From: Sutcliffiella horikoshii DSM 8719 | GTDB lineage: Bacteria; Bacillota; Bacilli; Bacillales; Bacillaceae_I | Direction of reading: 5' to 3' | Length of the DNA: 64,000 bases | NCBI GenBank assembly: GCA_001648575.1 | Contig: LQXN01000065.1 | Coordinates: forward strand, 62,001 to 126,000 | Shown here: in pieces, positions 15,291 to 24,358 of the stretch | Layout of the letters: every line of letters begins with the position of its first letter | Position numbering within the stretch: the stretch's first letter is position 1 | Notes under the pieces: generated by a model | Told to the model about the DNA's origin: nothing | What the model saw: the letters and a program-made list of their open reading frames with translations, nothing else | Databases searched by the model: none | Position numbers and translations under genes: made by a program

Positions 15291-15650
15291 ATGACCTATC
15301 AATCAGCACTAACCCAATACATAGAAGCAACTAATACCCACAACTTCGAGAAAGTGGAACAATTGCTCCACCCTAATGCGGTCTATTGGTTCACCAATAA
15401 ATCCTGCACGACCATGGAAGAGATCCGTGCCTTCTTTGAAAACGCATGGGACACCATCAAGGAGGAGGTCTACTCGGCAAAGGATGTACAGTGGATTGCG
15501 GTGGATGAGAGTTCTGCAACTTGCCTCTACACCTTTCAGTATCAAGGCTATATGAACGGGGAGTTCATATCGGGCAGCGGGCGAGCAACCAATGTTTTTG
15601 TAAAAGAAGAGGGGAAATGGAAGTTAATTCATGAGCATTTGAGCCGATAA
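15291..15650 (+). CDS. SnoaL-like/NTF2-fold protein
   Basis: A 119-residue small cytoplasmic protein with the NTF2-like pattern: an N-terminal helix YIEATNTHNFEKVEQLLHPNAVYWF, ending with the characteristic SGRATNVFVKEEGKWKLIHEHLS. Proteins of this fold are small-molecule isomerases or binding proteins; no specific substrate can be given. AAGGAGAA precedes the start. It sits in the same transcription direction and close spacing as the flanking genes. Confidence 0.75.
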   Translation: MTYQSALTQYIEATNTHNFEKVEQLLHPNAVYWFTNKSCTTMEEIRAFFENAWDTIKEEVYSAKDVQWIAVDESSATCLYTFQYQGYMNGEFISGSGRATNVFVKEEGKWKLIHEHLSR

Positions 15651-15672
15651 ATCTAGAAAGCGGGGTGTCAGC

Positions 15673-16164
15673 ATGACTTTATCATTAAAAGAAGCGACAG
15701 GTAAAGATGAACAAACCTTGACGAATCTCTATTCGCTTTATCTGCACGACTTATCGGCGTATACGGATAGTATCAAACTGTCGGAAGAAGGAACTTTTCA
15801 ATTTGATGGAATTCCGTCTTTTTGGACGACAGTGGGGATTACGCCGTATTTCATAACTTTTCATGAGGAAATCATTGGGTTCTTGCTCTTGTTGGAGCGT
15901 CCATTCTTAAAAAAAGATAATGATTACGGAGTAAATGACTTGTTCATCCTGAATCGTTTCAAGGGGAAAGGACTGGGAAAGCAAGCCATCCATCTGTTGC
16001 TGCAACAAAAGAAAGGGAAATACTTTGTCATCGAACTTATGGAAAACGAGCCGGCAGTCGCTTTTTGGAAAAATATATACCGGGAATTTCATTTGGATTT
16101 TGAAGAAAGAAGGGAACTAGTCGACGAGGAAGAGTGTCTGATTCAGACCTTTACGGTTAGTTAA
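15673..16164 (+). CDS. GNAT family N-acetyltransferase
   Basis: A 163-residue acetyltransferase. The acetyl-CoA-binding strand-loop is LFILNRFKGKGLGKQAIHLLL (the R/Q-x-x-G-x-G/A pattern) and motif B is ENEPAVAFWKNIYREF. The first half is variable, as usual for substrate recognition. AAAGCGGGGTG precedes the ATG. It is probably co-transcribed with the preceding SnoaL-like gene. Confidence 0.8.
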   Translation: MTLSLKEATGKDEQTLTNLYSLYLHDLSAYTDSIKLSEEGTFQFDGIPSFWTTVGITPYFITFHEEIIGFLLLLERPFLKKDNDYGVNDLFILNRFKGKGLGKQAIHLLLQQKKGKYFVIELMENEPAVAFWKNIYREFHLDFEERRELVDEEECLIQTFTVS

Positions 16165-16185
16165 TTTAGGAATAGAGGGAAGAGG

Positions 16186-16965
16186 ATGAACTGTAAAATA
16201 GTATTTTTCGATATAGATGGCACGCTTACCCATCACGATGATGGCAGTATTTCAGAAAAAACCAAAAGGGCCATTCAAACATTAAAAGATAAAGGTATTA
16301 TTGTCGTGGCTGCAACCGGCCGGCCGTTATCCATGTGCGGGGAGATCAGGGAGCTTGGAATTGATACGTTCATCACGGCCAATGGAGGGTATGCCAAGCA
16401 TCTAGAAGAGGTCATTCACAAAATCCCGCTGGATAAGAAGGTGATGGAGGAAGTGGTTCGGTTTGCTTCCGAACAGAAACACGGACTTTCTTTTTATACA
16501 GAAGGCTTTCATATGAACGGGGTGGAAGAACCGCGAATCGCACAAGCATTGAAAGAAACACTAGGGGTGCTTGGATTGGAGGACTTTTCGGTGATCGACC
16601 ATACCAAAGAGGAGGAAGTCTACCTCATGTGCTTGTTCGCAGCCGAAGACATGATGGAGCCGTATATGGAAAAATTTCCGCACCTGACATTCAAAAGGTG
16701 GCACCCATACATCTTGAATGTCCTGCAGGAGGATGTTTCTAAATCTGTCGCGATCATGAAGCTGTTAAATTATTTCGGTTTCGACAAATCCGAGGCAGTC
16801 GCTTTCGGGGACGGGGAGAATGACATCGACATGCTCGAGCTCGTGGGATGCGGCATCGCCATGGGGAATGGCAGTGAAAGGCTGAAATCCGTCGCCGACT
16901 TTGTGACCAAGAAATCCAGTGAAGATGGCATAGACTATGCACTAAAAAAACTACAGATCATTTAG
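16186..16965 (+). CDS. HAD-superfamily phosphatase (Cof type)
   Basis: A 259-residue hydrolase. Motif I is FFDIDGTLT at the N-terminus (catalytic aspartates), motif II is VAATGRP, and the C-terminal motif IV is AFGDGENDIDMLELVGCGIAMGN, all typical of Cof/YkrA-like type IIB HADs. They dephosphorylate sugar phosphates, FMN or related metabolites. A GNAT gene begins 12 bases after its stop. Family is secure; substrate is unknown. Confidence 0.88.
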   Translation: MNCKIVFFDIDGTLTHHDDGSISEKTKRAIQTLKDKGIIVVAATGRPLSMCGEIRELGIDTFITANGGYAKHLEEVIHKIPLDKKVMEEVVRFASEQKHGLSFYTEGFHMNGVEEPRIAQALKETLGVLGLEDFSVIDHTKEEEVYLMCLFAAEDMMEPYMEKFPHLTFKRWHPYILNVLQEDVSKSVAIMKLLNYFGFDKSEAVAFGDGENDIDMLELVGCGIAMGNGSERLKSVADFVTKKSSEDGIDYALKKLQII

Positions 16966-16977
16966 GGGGACCCAACC

Positions 16978-17526
16978 ATGTTCATACATAAAATTGATGA
17001 GGAACTATCTTTGAAACTAGCAGAAGAAAAAGATGCAGAACGGCTATTCGAGCTGACCGACAATTCCAGGGACTATCTGCGCGAGTGGCTTCCGTGGCTG
17101 GACTTCACCAAAAAAGTGGAGGACTCCAGGAATTTTATTAAAGGAACAAGACAAGGCTATGCGGAAAATAAATCAATGACCACAATGATTGTTTACAAAG
17201 GGGAAATAGTTGGTGCTGCAAGCTACAACACGCTTGACTGGACCAACAAAGTGGCCTATATCGGGTACTGGCTGGATAAGGATTATCAAGGGAACGGCAT
17301 CATGACGAGGGTGGCGGGAGCTTTGACAGACTATGCCATAACAGAGCTAGGAATGAATCGGGTCGATATTCGTGCGGCTGTGGAGAATGTGAAAAGCAGA
17401 TCGATTCCAGAAAGACTCGGATTTACGTTGGAAGGTGAGATTCGTCAAGCGGAGTGGCTCTATGACCATCATGTCGACCATGCGGTGTACGGGATGCTTG
17501 CGGAGGATTGGAAAAAAGAAAGATGA
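16978..17526 (+). CDS. GNAT family N-acetyltransferase (RimL/YdaF type)
   Basis: A 182-residue enzyme of the ribosomal-protein-serine-acetyltransferase-like group: ELTDNSRDYLREWLPWLDF near the N-terminus, the acetyl-CoA loop GYWLDKDYQGNGIMTRVAGAL, and VENVKSRSIPERLGFTLEG. B. subtilis YdaF is a close type. AGGGGGA precedes the ATG. Short spacing suggests co-transcription with the HAD gene. Confidence 0.85.
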   Translation: MFIHKIDEELSLKLAEEKDAERLFELTDNSRDYLREWLPWLDFTKKVEDSRNFIKGTRQGYAENKSMTTMIVYKGEIVGAASYNTLDWTNKVAYIGYWLDKDYQGNGIMTRVAGALTDYAITELGMNRVDIRAAVENVKSRSIPERLGFTLEGEIRQAEWLYDHHVDHAVYGMLAEDWKKER

Positions 17527-17597
17527 AAGATTAGCAATCCTAATAAATTGCTTTAGCCAGAAAAAGAAAAGTAGCTAAAGTTCATGGAGGTAAAGGT

Positions 17598-18155
17598 ATG
17601 ACACGTTATATATGGGAAGGCGCAGCGGTACGTCTTCGGCCGATCCAGCCTTCTGATTGGGAGGAGTTCCACCAGGACGGAATGGATTCAGAGATTGCCA
17701 GATTGAATGATGCCATCTATGGGCCGAGGTCGGAAGAGGGAACCAAAAGATGGACAGAAAGGGAGTCGGAAAAAGGCTGGGATGGCCATAACTTCAGGCT
17801 TGCCATCGAGGACTTGAACGGAGAGCTTGTGGGCAGCATCAGCACAAACAGTTGCGACCCGCAAAACGGTACATTCAGCTATGGTGTCAGCATTTTCCGG
17901 GAGCATTGGAAAAAAGGGTATGCCAGTGATGCCATCCAGATTGTTCTCCGCTATTTCTTTGGGGAACTGAGGTATCAGAAGGTAAATGCACATGTGTACG
18001 CCTTTAACGAGGGGTCGATTAAGTTGCATGAACGCCTGGGCTTTATGGACGAAGGGCGGTTGCGAAATATGGTATACACGAATGGAAGCTACCATGATGT
18101 AGTGTTGTTCGGCCTGACTCGCGAAGAATTCAAAGAGAGGAGCGGAATAGCATGA
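17598..18155 (+). CDS. GNAT family N-acetyltransferase
   Basis: A 185-residue acetyltransferase with the usual GAAVRLRPIQPSDWEEFH start, acetyl-CoA loop SIFREHWKKGYASDAIQIVLRYFF and C-terminal NEGSIKLHERLGFMDEGRLR. TGGAGGT precedes the ATG. The last codon and stop overlap the next gene as ATGA (18152-18155). Confidence 0.85.
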   Translation: MTRYIWEGAAVRLRPIQPSDWEEFHQDGMDSEIARLNDAIYGPRSEEGTKRWTERESEKGWDGHNFRLAIEDLNGELVGSISTNSCDPQNGTFSYGVSIFREHWKKGYASDAIQIVLRYFFGELRYQKVNAHVYAFNEGSIKLHERLGFMDEGRLRNMVYTNGSYHDVVLFGLTREEFKERSGIA

Positions 18156-18531
18156 GTGCACTTTTCAAAAGGATTGATACAGTATTTTTAGAGGTTACTG
18201 ACATGGAAAAGTCCATCAAGTGGTATACGGAAGTACTTGGCTTTTCAGTCAGATGGCATGACGAAGAAAATGGCTATGCGGCAATAGAGATGGGGAAACA
18301 CCCATGACACTAGTGCGTGCAGAGAAAGTGACACCAGCCTCCCATTGTCTATTGAACTTCTATTCTTCAGATATATATGCGGCACATCAGAAATTGCAGG
18401 AGAACGGGGTTGAGGTGGACGCCGTGATAGATTATGGCACAGTATTGTCCTTTGAGTTTAAGGATCCGGACGGGCATATTCTTGGAGTCTGTTATTTTGA
18501 GGAAAAACCGGTGACAGTCGAGGGAACGTAA
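18152..18531 (+). pseudogene. VOC/glyoxalase-like gene broken by a frameshift
   Basis: The first frame (18152-18307, 51 residues) begins a VOC protein: RIDTVFLEVTDMEKSIKWYTEVLGF, then runs AAIEMGKHP to a stop. The second frame (from ATG 18304 to 18531) resumes the same fold with NFYSSDIYAAHQKLQENGVEV and the closing FKDPDGHILGVCYF. The frames join if the GGGG run near 18294 gains one G. The halves overlap as ATGA, so re-initiation could yield two fragments. It may be a true mutation, a variable homopolymer or a sequencing error. Confidence 0.8.
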
Positions 18532-18559
18532 GCAGCTGAGGGTGAATGAAATAGCAAAA

Positions 18560-18672
18560 ATGGATATATCATTTTTAGGATGGATAAAAGGTCAGCAGCA
18601 GTGGATATATCATTTTTACAATGGATAAATGAGTTTCTACAATGGATAAAATGAAATAAGGATGGATATCCG
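18560..18672. repeat. Tandem repeat array E (TGGATAAA/TGGATATATC core)
   Basis: Six units of about 20-21 bp start with TGGATATATCATTTTT or TGGATAAA and have variable tails. The first two make a 41-base double unit, as in array A. It lies between the convergent VOC and YcxB-like genes. No coding frame runs through it. Confidence 0.8.
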
Positions 18673-18785
18673 TCCTACTACTCCAAAAACAGTGGGCATT
18701 GGCCACTTAAATGGATTGCGTCACCACAAAATCAACCATTATTACCAAAACCAACTTCCGGAAAAACCAAGTGCACATAAATATA

Positions 18786-18813
18786 GAAGCCTTTCACATA
18801 CACGAAAGGCTTC
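18786..18813. terminator. Hairpin between convergent genes
   Basis: GAAGCCTTTC and GAAAGGCTTC form a perfect 10-bp stem. It lies just beyond the stop of the minus-strand membrane gene. A T-rich stretch follows on the plus strand, so it may act in both directions. Confidence 0.65.
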
Positions 18814-18817
18814 TTAC

Positions 18818-19339
18818 TCATTTTTTCCTCTTTATCCTATTAATCAGAAACTCGACTCTCTCCTCATATCCCTCATCAAGGGATGACAGCTTGGGAATCG
18901 CAATGCCGTCTTGCATAAGTTTCCCTTTAAACAGAATGTAGTAATCCTTTGTTTCTATCAATTCCGCATTGTTGGAAAAGTTGAACCTCGATTGTTCTTT
19001 ACCTGCAAGGAAGTAGTCATCCCCCTCCTGATAACGCACTAGCATTTCCTCATCATAAATTGGCTTCCTTAATAAAATGATTCCAGCGAGGAACGTGACC
19101 ACTTTTATTAAAAGGAACGCAACAGCAAATGGAACAATGAATGCCATCGCGGCGGACATGATAAAGAGTCCGGTAGCGACCTCCCCATACATTTGAAGCA
19201 GGTCGACAAAGGAATAAATGCTGAAAAGCAATGCCCCTATATAAAAGAGAACCCTCCCATAACGCCAAGGTTTAAAATGATCAACCAGTGCGGATAAAGC
19301 GTGTCTTGTGATTTCGTATTTGATTTCTATCTGCCGAAT
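18818..19339 (-). CDS. YcxB-like membrane protein, possible AUU start
   Basis: About 173 residues if read from the ATT at 19339; the first conventional start in frame is TTG at 19231. The longer form starts IRQIEIKYEITRHALSALVDHF, has two hydrophobic segments (VLFYIGALLFSIYSFVDLL and AAMAFIVPFAVAFLLIKVV) and ends in a soluble domain (YYILFKGKLMQDGIAIPK), the layout of YcxB-domain proteins. The ATT is chosen because AGGGGG lies eight bases upstream and no ATG, GTG or TTG is suitably placed. Function unknown. Confidence 0.65.
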   Translation of the reverse strand: MRQIEIKYEITRHALSALVDHFKPWRYGRVLFYIGALLFSIYSFVDLLQMYGEVATGLFIMSAAMAFIVPFAVAFLLIKVVTFLAGIILLRKPIYDEEMLVRYQEGDDYFLAGKEQSRFNFSNNAELIETKDYYILFKGKLMQDGIAIPKLSSLDEGYEERVEFLINRIKRKK

Positions 19340-19491
19340 GACGGTTTCCCCCTAGTACATGGTGATTATTATCTTACCACTTGAAGGGGAAAAGGAAACA
19401 TATATTGCAAAAACTATTTACATTCTTTACCTTTACTATATAATGATATTCAAATGAACGTTTGAATGTTTTGTGTATGGAGGCTAGTAAA

Positions 19492-20553
19492 ATGAAGTCT
19501 TATGAAGTTGTTATTATTGGAGCAGGGCAAGCAGGGTTATCGATGGGTTATTATCTTCAGAAAGAAAGGATTCCTTTCCTTATTCTTGACAGCAATGAAA
19601 GCGTGGGAGATTCCTGGCGAAAAAGATATCAATCTCTGGTTTTATTCACTCCTCGCCGATATAGCGCTCTTCCTGGTTTACCATTATCGGGTGAGCAGGA
19701 AGGGTTTCCGACAAAGAATGAAATGGCCGAATACTTCCTGGAATATGTAAGGTGTTTTGATATTCCTGTAGAAAATAATGTGCAGGTTCAATCCTTAACA
19801 AAGAAGAATGGTACATTTCACATGATCACCAATCAAGGGGAAATTGCCGCCAAAAACGTGCTTGTAGCGACAGGATCCTTCCAAAAGCCATATATTCCTC
19901 AGGTATTTGAAACGCAAGGCAAGTGCCAAAATCAGCTCCACTCCTCAGAATATAGGTCACCGAAAGATATTAATGGAAATTCTGTACTGGTGGTTGGGGG
20001 AGGAAATTCCGGTGCACAGATCGCAGTGGAATTGGCAAAAGAAAAGCAGGTTACCATCGCTGTCAGCCACCACTTTAAATTTCTCCCTCTTCGATTATTC
20101 GGCTTAAGCATTTTCAACTGGTTGGAGCGAATGGGCCTCTTATTTGCAGGAGTTGATACACTAAAGGGAAGATGGTTTCAAAAGCAATCCGATCCGATTT
20201 TTGGAAAAGAACTAAAAACACATCTAAACAACGGGAAAGTGAAGCTCAAGCCTCGTGTAAGTAAGGTTAATGGAAACACGGTTAAGTTTGAAGATCATAC
20301 CAATCAAGAATTTGATAGCATCATTTGGTCAACTGGTTTTGTTCCAGCCTACGAATGGATAAACATTAATGGGGTATTGGGTAAAGACGGCAAGCCAATT
20401 CATAAAAGAGGCGTAACAAATATAAGTGGATTGTACTTTTTGGGCTTGCCATGGCAATACACAAGAGGCTCTGGATTGATTTGCGGGGTGGGGAGGGATG
20501 CAAAGTATCTGGTGGAGTTTTTCACTGGAAACGAAGAAAAGGAAAAAGCATAG
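19492..20553 (+). CDS. Flavin-dependent monooxygenase-like NAD(P)/FAD oxidoreductase
   Basis: A 353-residue protein with two dinucleotide-binding motifs: VVIIGAGQAGLSMGYYL (FAD) at the start and VLVVGGGNSGAQIAVELAKE (NADPH) in the middle. This is the CzcO/flavin-containing-monooxygenase-like arrangement. WSTGF and the LGLPW segment near the end fit the family. The start at 19492 has GGAGG at a good distance; ten extra upstream codons in frame are unlikely. Cytoplasmic, substrate unknown. Monocistronic. Confidence 0.85.
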   Translation: MKSYEVVIIGAGQAGLSMGYYLQKERIPFLILDSNESVGDSWRKRYQSLVLFTPRRYSALPGLPLSGEQEGFPTKNEMAEYFLEYVRCFDIPVENNVQVQSLTKKNGTFHMITNQGEIAAKNVLVATGSFQKPYIPQVFETQGKCQNQLHSSEYRSPKDINGNSVLVVGGGNSGAQIAVELAKEKQVTIAVSHHFKFLPLRLFGLSIFNWLERMGLLFAGVDTLKGRWFQKQSDPIFGKELKTHLNNGKVKLKPRVSKVNGNTVKFEDHTNQEFDSIIWSTGFVPAYEWININGVLGKDGKPIHKRGVTNISGLYFLGLPWQYTRGSGLICGVGRDAKYLVEFFTGNEEKEKA

Positions 20554-20568
20554 CCAATCCCCCAAGGA

Positions 20569-21873
20569 TCAGCGATGCCTCAACTCCTTATCCTCAAACT
20601 GCCTCCAATTCGTCACCTTTTCCAACACAATGGAAAGCAACACTCCCATGATCAGCCCATTCGCAAGAAACGGCTGCAACAGCACGGGCAATGGACCGAA
20701 CACTGCCGGGGAAGTGTTCATCAAGCACACACCCAACAACACTGGTGCTGCCAGTCGGAAAATCGTATCCGAGTTGAAAACGGCGCCTCGCAAACTGCCA
20801 TACGCGGTCCCGAATAACTGGAGGTACGCCACAAAGAGCACTGCATTCCCGACTGTCATTGGCATTGTCACCAAGAATGACGTCAATGGTGGTACAAGGC
20901 CGATAGCGGCAAGCATGATGCCGCCTATGAAAAACGGCTTCCGGTCTAATATCCTCGTACTCTGTAAGAAGCCGATCGTCGACGTGAAAGGAGTGTAAGG
21001 GACAAGCCCGAACAGGGATGCGATGACAGAAAACAAACCAGTGAAAAAGAAAGAATTCCTGAATTGCCCAGGCTTGGCGGTTTCACCAAATAAATCAGCC
21101 GCAGCTTGGACAGAGGCAATCGTGTTGCTCAAATTCAATACCCCGGCAAAAAATGCCACCGCGATTATTCCATATTCAAGGTTCGGCGCACCGAGCGGGA
21201 AGAGGTCAAATGCAAATGTAGCAGCAGGGGCCTCCTGTCCGCCGCCCGGGAACAGCAAAACATACAAAATCCAGCCGATGACTATCCCGATGAGAATCGC
21301 GAAGTTCCCGATAACCCGCGGTGCTTTTATTTTCAACATACTCACAAAAATAACAAGCACCACAGAAAGGATGCTGACCGGCACATTCATCACGCCATCC
21401 TCTGTTATCCCAAGCATTCCTTGGAAAAATACCATCATCAATTGGAAGGTCAACAGAAATAAATATACCGTCATGACCATCGGTGTGAAAATCCGAGGCA
21501 GTACCGAAGTCCAGCCGAATACCGCAAGCAGCATCGTGAATCCTCCGGCAAGCAACAGTCCTGTCGCAACGCCGCCACCAATTTCCGTGAAACTCATCCC
21601 AAGTGATGAAGCAGTGAGTCCAAGGTTCAACATCACTCCCCACAATAATCCGGAATGTCCTTCAAGCAACGGATAACGGTGGCCCATCCACCCTTGGAAA
21701 ATACAGGCCAGCCCCGTAAAAAGCAACGATGCACTCAGCATCATCCGGCTTACTTCCGGTGACACATCAAAAGCCGCCCCGACCGAGAGCGGAACCACTA
21801 CCGTATTGGCGAAAATGAAAAATAACCATTGTAAGGAAGAAAACATCGTAAACGATGAGAATAATTTATTCAT
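20569..21873 (-). CDS. NCS2-family nucleobase permease
   Basis: A 434-residue integral membrane protein with 12-14 hydrophobic segments, similar to uracil/xanthine permeases (Pfam Xan_ur_permease). Typical parts are FIFANTVVVPLSVGAAF, LLEGHSGLLWGVMLNLG and SVQAAADLFGETAKPGQFRNSFFFTGLFS. It likely imports a purine, pyrimidine or related compound with protons. It is the second gene after an ankyrin-repeat gene (15-base gap), and both are divergent from a LysR regulator that may control them. Confidence 0.8.
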   Translation of the reverse strand: MNKLFSSFTMFSSLQWLFFIFANTVVVPLSVGAAFDVSPEVSRMMLSASLLFTGLACIFQGWMGHRYPLLEGHSGLLWGVMLNLGLTASSLGMSFTEIGGGVATGLLLAGGFTMLLAVFGWTSVLPRIFTPMVMTVYLFLLTFQLMMVFFQGMLGITEDGVMNVPVSILSVVLVIFVSMLKIKAPRVIGNFAILIGIVIGWILYVLLFPGGGQEAPAATFAFDLFPLGAPNLEYGIIAVAFFAGVLNLSNTIASVQAAADLFGETAKPGQFRNSFFFTGLFSVIASLFGLVPYTPFTSTIGFLQSTRILDRKPFFIGGIMLAAIGLVPPLTSFLVTMPMTVGNAVLFVAYLQLFGTAYGSLRGAVFNSDTIFRLAAPVLLGVCLMNTSPAVFGPLPVLLQPFLANGLIMGVLLSIVLEKVTNWRQFEDKELRHR

Positions 21874-21888
21874 AGTAGTAAAACTCCT

Positions 21889-22578
21889 TTAATATGCCCC
21901 TTCTTTCACAAGTAAAGCTTCGATTTCCTTATAGCCCTTGCTTTTTGCATGTTGTAAAGGGGTAATGCCATCTTTATCAGGCAAATTGACGTCGGCACCA
22001 TGTTGGATGAGGAGAGCGACGATTTCTTGGTATTGTTTACCGCCAACAGTCAAAATGATTGCTTCCAATAATGCGGTCCAGCCAAGATGGTTTATATGAT
22101 TCACGTTTTGATCTGCATGTTGAAGCAGGAATTCCACCATTTCCACATGTCCTTTTTCAGAAGCTGGAATGAGGGCGTTCCCTCCATATCGGTTGATGAT
22201 AGCCTGATCGGCGCCAGCTTCTAGCGTCAGGCGAGCAATCTCCAAGAGCCCTTCTGCCCCGGCATAAAGAAACGGTGTGTTTAATAGGTCATCCTGTATA
22301 TTTATGTTTGCTCCGTGTTCGATTAGAACAGCGACTGCATCAGGCTGATTTGCATAGGTGGCAGCCATCACAGCAGTGCGTCCCTTTTCATCAACGGCGT
22401 TGATATCCTGCCCTTTTTCAAGCATCTTCACAAAGTCAATCGTACGGCCGCGTTCTGCAAACTCGTGAAATGTTTGATCCATTTCGCTTCCATCTCCTTT
22501 GGTTGCATCCTTAGAATCTATTAGAAAGACAGCCATCATAATTAAATTTAGTAAAATGAGATAAAATATCGGTCTCAT
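21889..22578 (-). CDS. Ankyrin-repeat protein with N-terminal membrane anchor
   Basis: A 229-residue protein. An N-terminal hydrophobic segment (MRPIFYLILLNLIMMAVFLI) is followed by about five ankyrin repeats, for example VDEKGRTAVMAATYANQPDAV, LGWTALLEAIILTVGG and DKDGITPLQHAKSKGYKEI. Ankyrin repeats mediate protein contacts. The start at 22578 gives the transmembrane segment directly; an in-frame start at 22626 would overlap the regulatory palindrome. It probably forms an operon with the downstream NCS2 permease. Confidence 0.85.
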   Translation of the reverse strand: MRPIFYLILLNLIMMAVFLIDSKDATKGDGSEMDQTFHEFAERGRTIDFVKMLEKGQDINAVDEKGRTAVMAATYANQPDAVAVLIEHGANINIQDDLLNTPFLYAGAEGLLEIARLTLEAGADQAIINRYGGNALIPASEKGHVEMVEFLLQHADQNVNHINHLGWTALLEAIILTVGGKQYQEIVALLIQHGADVNLPDKDGITPLQHAKSKGYKEIEALLVKEGAY

Positions 22579-22602
22579 GTCTTTTCCTGCCTTTCCCCAA
22601 AT

Positions 22603-22628
22603 ATATGGTATCATATGTAAAACCATAT
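22603..22628. promoter_or_regulatory. LysR-type inverted repeat in the divergent promoter
   Basis: ATATGGT (22603-22609) and ACCATAT (22622-22628) are perfectly inverted with a 12-base spacer, in the gap between the ankyrin and LysR genes. LysR regulators usually bind such sites within shared divergent promoters. A second weaker pair (ATGATATTT/AAATCAT) follows at about 22631-22657. Confidence 0.5.
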
Positions 22629-22685
22629 GAATGATATTTGTTTTGTTGTGAAATCATACGAAAAATATATAGGGGATGAAAAGAA

Positions 22686-23570
22686 GTGGATATTCGGCAA
22701 TTGCGTTATTTTACGGTCATTGCGGAAGAGAAAAACATCTCACAAGCCGCAAGGAAATTACATATGTCCCAGCCTCCTCTTAGTCAGCAATTAAAGCAGA
22801 TGGAAGAGGAATTAAAAGTAGAGCTTGTCCACCGGGAAGGGAAAAAATTACGGCTGACAGAAGCAGGAGAAAAGCTTTACCACCATGCGGTTCAAATTAC
22901 CAAGCAGATGGAAGAGGGCATGGAGGAAGTAAAGGAAATTGGTGATGGACTCAAAGGTTCTTTGAAAATAGGGGTAAATACCTTATCGGAAATGTCTTTA
23001 GCTAATTTGTTGTTCGCTTTTAAAGAAAAGTATCCTCAAGTAACATATGAAATACATCAAAACGAATCTGGACAACTTCTTCAATTGTTACGGGAGAGGA
23101 CAATTGATCTTGCAGTCATTCGTTTTCCGGTGCAGTCAGAAGAATTTGCAAGCTTTATGCTGAAAAGGGAGCCTTTCTATTTTGTGAGCCAGGAAGAGCG
23201 GAGGGATTCAGTAACCCTGGAATCCATCTCAAGTGAATCACTTCTGTTGCCAAGCACAAAGGGACAGGGGTTGTACGATTATATTCTGCAGTCATTTGCG
23301 CAACGAGGACATGAACCGAATGTTGTGTGCGCAAGCTCCGATTTGACCTTGCTCTCTCGCCTGGTGCAGCAGGGGTTTGGAGCAACCTTGGTCCCAGAGA
23401 GTGCAATGCATATTTTTTCAGGAGTGGATGTTCAAACATACCTGGTGGAGGATGAGGGCTTGAGCACTCAATACGGCGTGGCTTGGATGAAGAAGTATTA
23501 CTTATCCAAAGTGGCAAAGCGGTTTCTGGAAATGTATATGGAAATCACTTCTGACAGCTTGCCAAATTGA
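22686..23570 (+). CDS. LysR-family transcriptional regulator
   Basis: A 294-residue regulator. The N-terminal winged helix MDIRQLRYFTVIAEEKNISQAARKLHMSQPPLSQQLKQMEEEL is a canonical LysR DNA-binding domain, followed by a substrate-binding-protein-like effector domain (LKIGVNTLSEMSL, RTIDLAVIRFP). The start is GTG at 22686. It reads away from the ankyrin-permease pair and probably activates it in response to a small ligand. Confidence 0.92.
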   Translation: MDIRQLRYFTVIAEEKNISQAARKLHMSQPPLSQQLKQMEEELKVELVHREGKKLRLTEAGEKLYHHAVQITKQMEEGMEEVKEIGDGLKGSLKIGVNTLSEMSLANLLFAFKEKYPQVTYEIHQNESGQLLQLLRERTIDLAVIRFPVQSEEFASFMLKREPFYFVSQEERRDSVTLESISSESLLLPSTKGQGLYDYILQSFAQRGHEPNVVCASSDLTLLSRLVQQGFGATLVPESAMHIFSGVDVQTYLVEDEGLSTQYGVAWMKKYYLSKVAKRFLEMYMEITSDSLPN

Positions 23571-23626
23571 TGTATAATAGGTAGCAGAAAGATATCTTTT
23601 TAATTTCTGAAAGAGAGTGAATATAT

Positions 23627-24346
23627 ATGGGTCGTAAATGGAACAACATCAAGGAAAAAAAGGCGGCAAAGGATCAGAATACGAGTAGGGTCTATTCTAA
23701 ATTTGCCCTTGAAATTTATGTAGCAGCTAAGCAAGGCGAGCCGGATCCGGAATCCAACATGGCGTTGAAATTCGTGCTTGAGCGTGCGAAAACATACAAT
23801 GTACCACGTAACATCATCGACCGCGCGATCGACAAGGCAAAAGGCGGCGGGGAAGAGAGCTATAACGAGCTTCGTTACGAAGGTTTCGGACCGAACGGAT
23901 CAATGGTCATCGTCGACACATTGACTAACAACGTGAACCGTACTGCATCAGAAGTGCGTGCAGCATTTGGTAAAAACGGCGGAAACATGGGCGTGAGTGG
24001 ATCTGTTGCATACATGTTCGACGCAACGGCAGTATTCGCATTCGAAGGGAAAACTTCCGATGAAGTACTAGAATTGCTGATGGAAGCCGATCTGGATGTG
24101 CGTGACATCATGGAAGAAGAGGAGACGGTGATTGTGTACGCAGAGCCGGATCAATTCCATGCCGTACAAACAGCGTTGAAGGATGCAGGAGTGGAAGAGT
24201 TCTCTGTCGCCGAGTTGACGATGCTGGCGCAAAACGAAGTGGAGCTTCCAGGAGATGCACAAGAACAGTTTGAAAAGCTGATCGATGCATTGGAAGATTG
24301 CGAAGATGTGCAGCGCGTCTATCATAATGTCGATTCAGGTGAATGA
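23627..24346 (+). CDS. yeeI: YebC/PmpR-family protein (YeeI-type)
   Basis: A 239-residue protein starting [20 protein letters not shown], the N-terminus that marks the YeeI/YeeN branch of the YebC family (the housekeeping branch starts MAGHSKW). [23 protein letters not shown] and the [19 protein letters not shown] segment are conserved. YebC proteins are described as transcriptional regulators and as translation factors acting on polyproline stalls. AAGAGAGTG precedes the ATG. Followed by a clear terminator. Confidence 0.9.
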   Translation: MGRKWNNIKEKKAAKDQNTSRVYSKFALEIYVAAKQGEPDPESNMALKFVLERAKTYNVPRNIIDRAIDKAKGGGEESYNELRYEGFGPNGSMVIVDTLTNNVNRTASEVRAAFGKNGGNMGVSGSVAYMFDATAVFAFEGKTSDEVLELLMEADLDVRDIMEEEETVIVYAEPDQFHAVQTALKDAGVEEFSVAELTMLAQNEVELPGDAQEQFEKLIDALEDCEDVQRVYHNVDSGE

Positions 24347-24358
24347 TTGTATTTGCGG

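Noticed and set aside
20575-21676. Plus-strand open frames opposite the NCS2 permease
   Set aside because: They are shadows of the minus-strand permease, which has clear family motifs and continuous hydrophobic helices.
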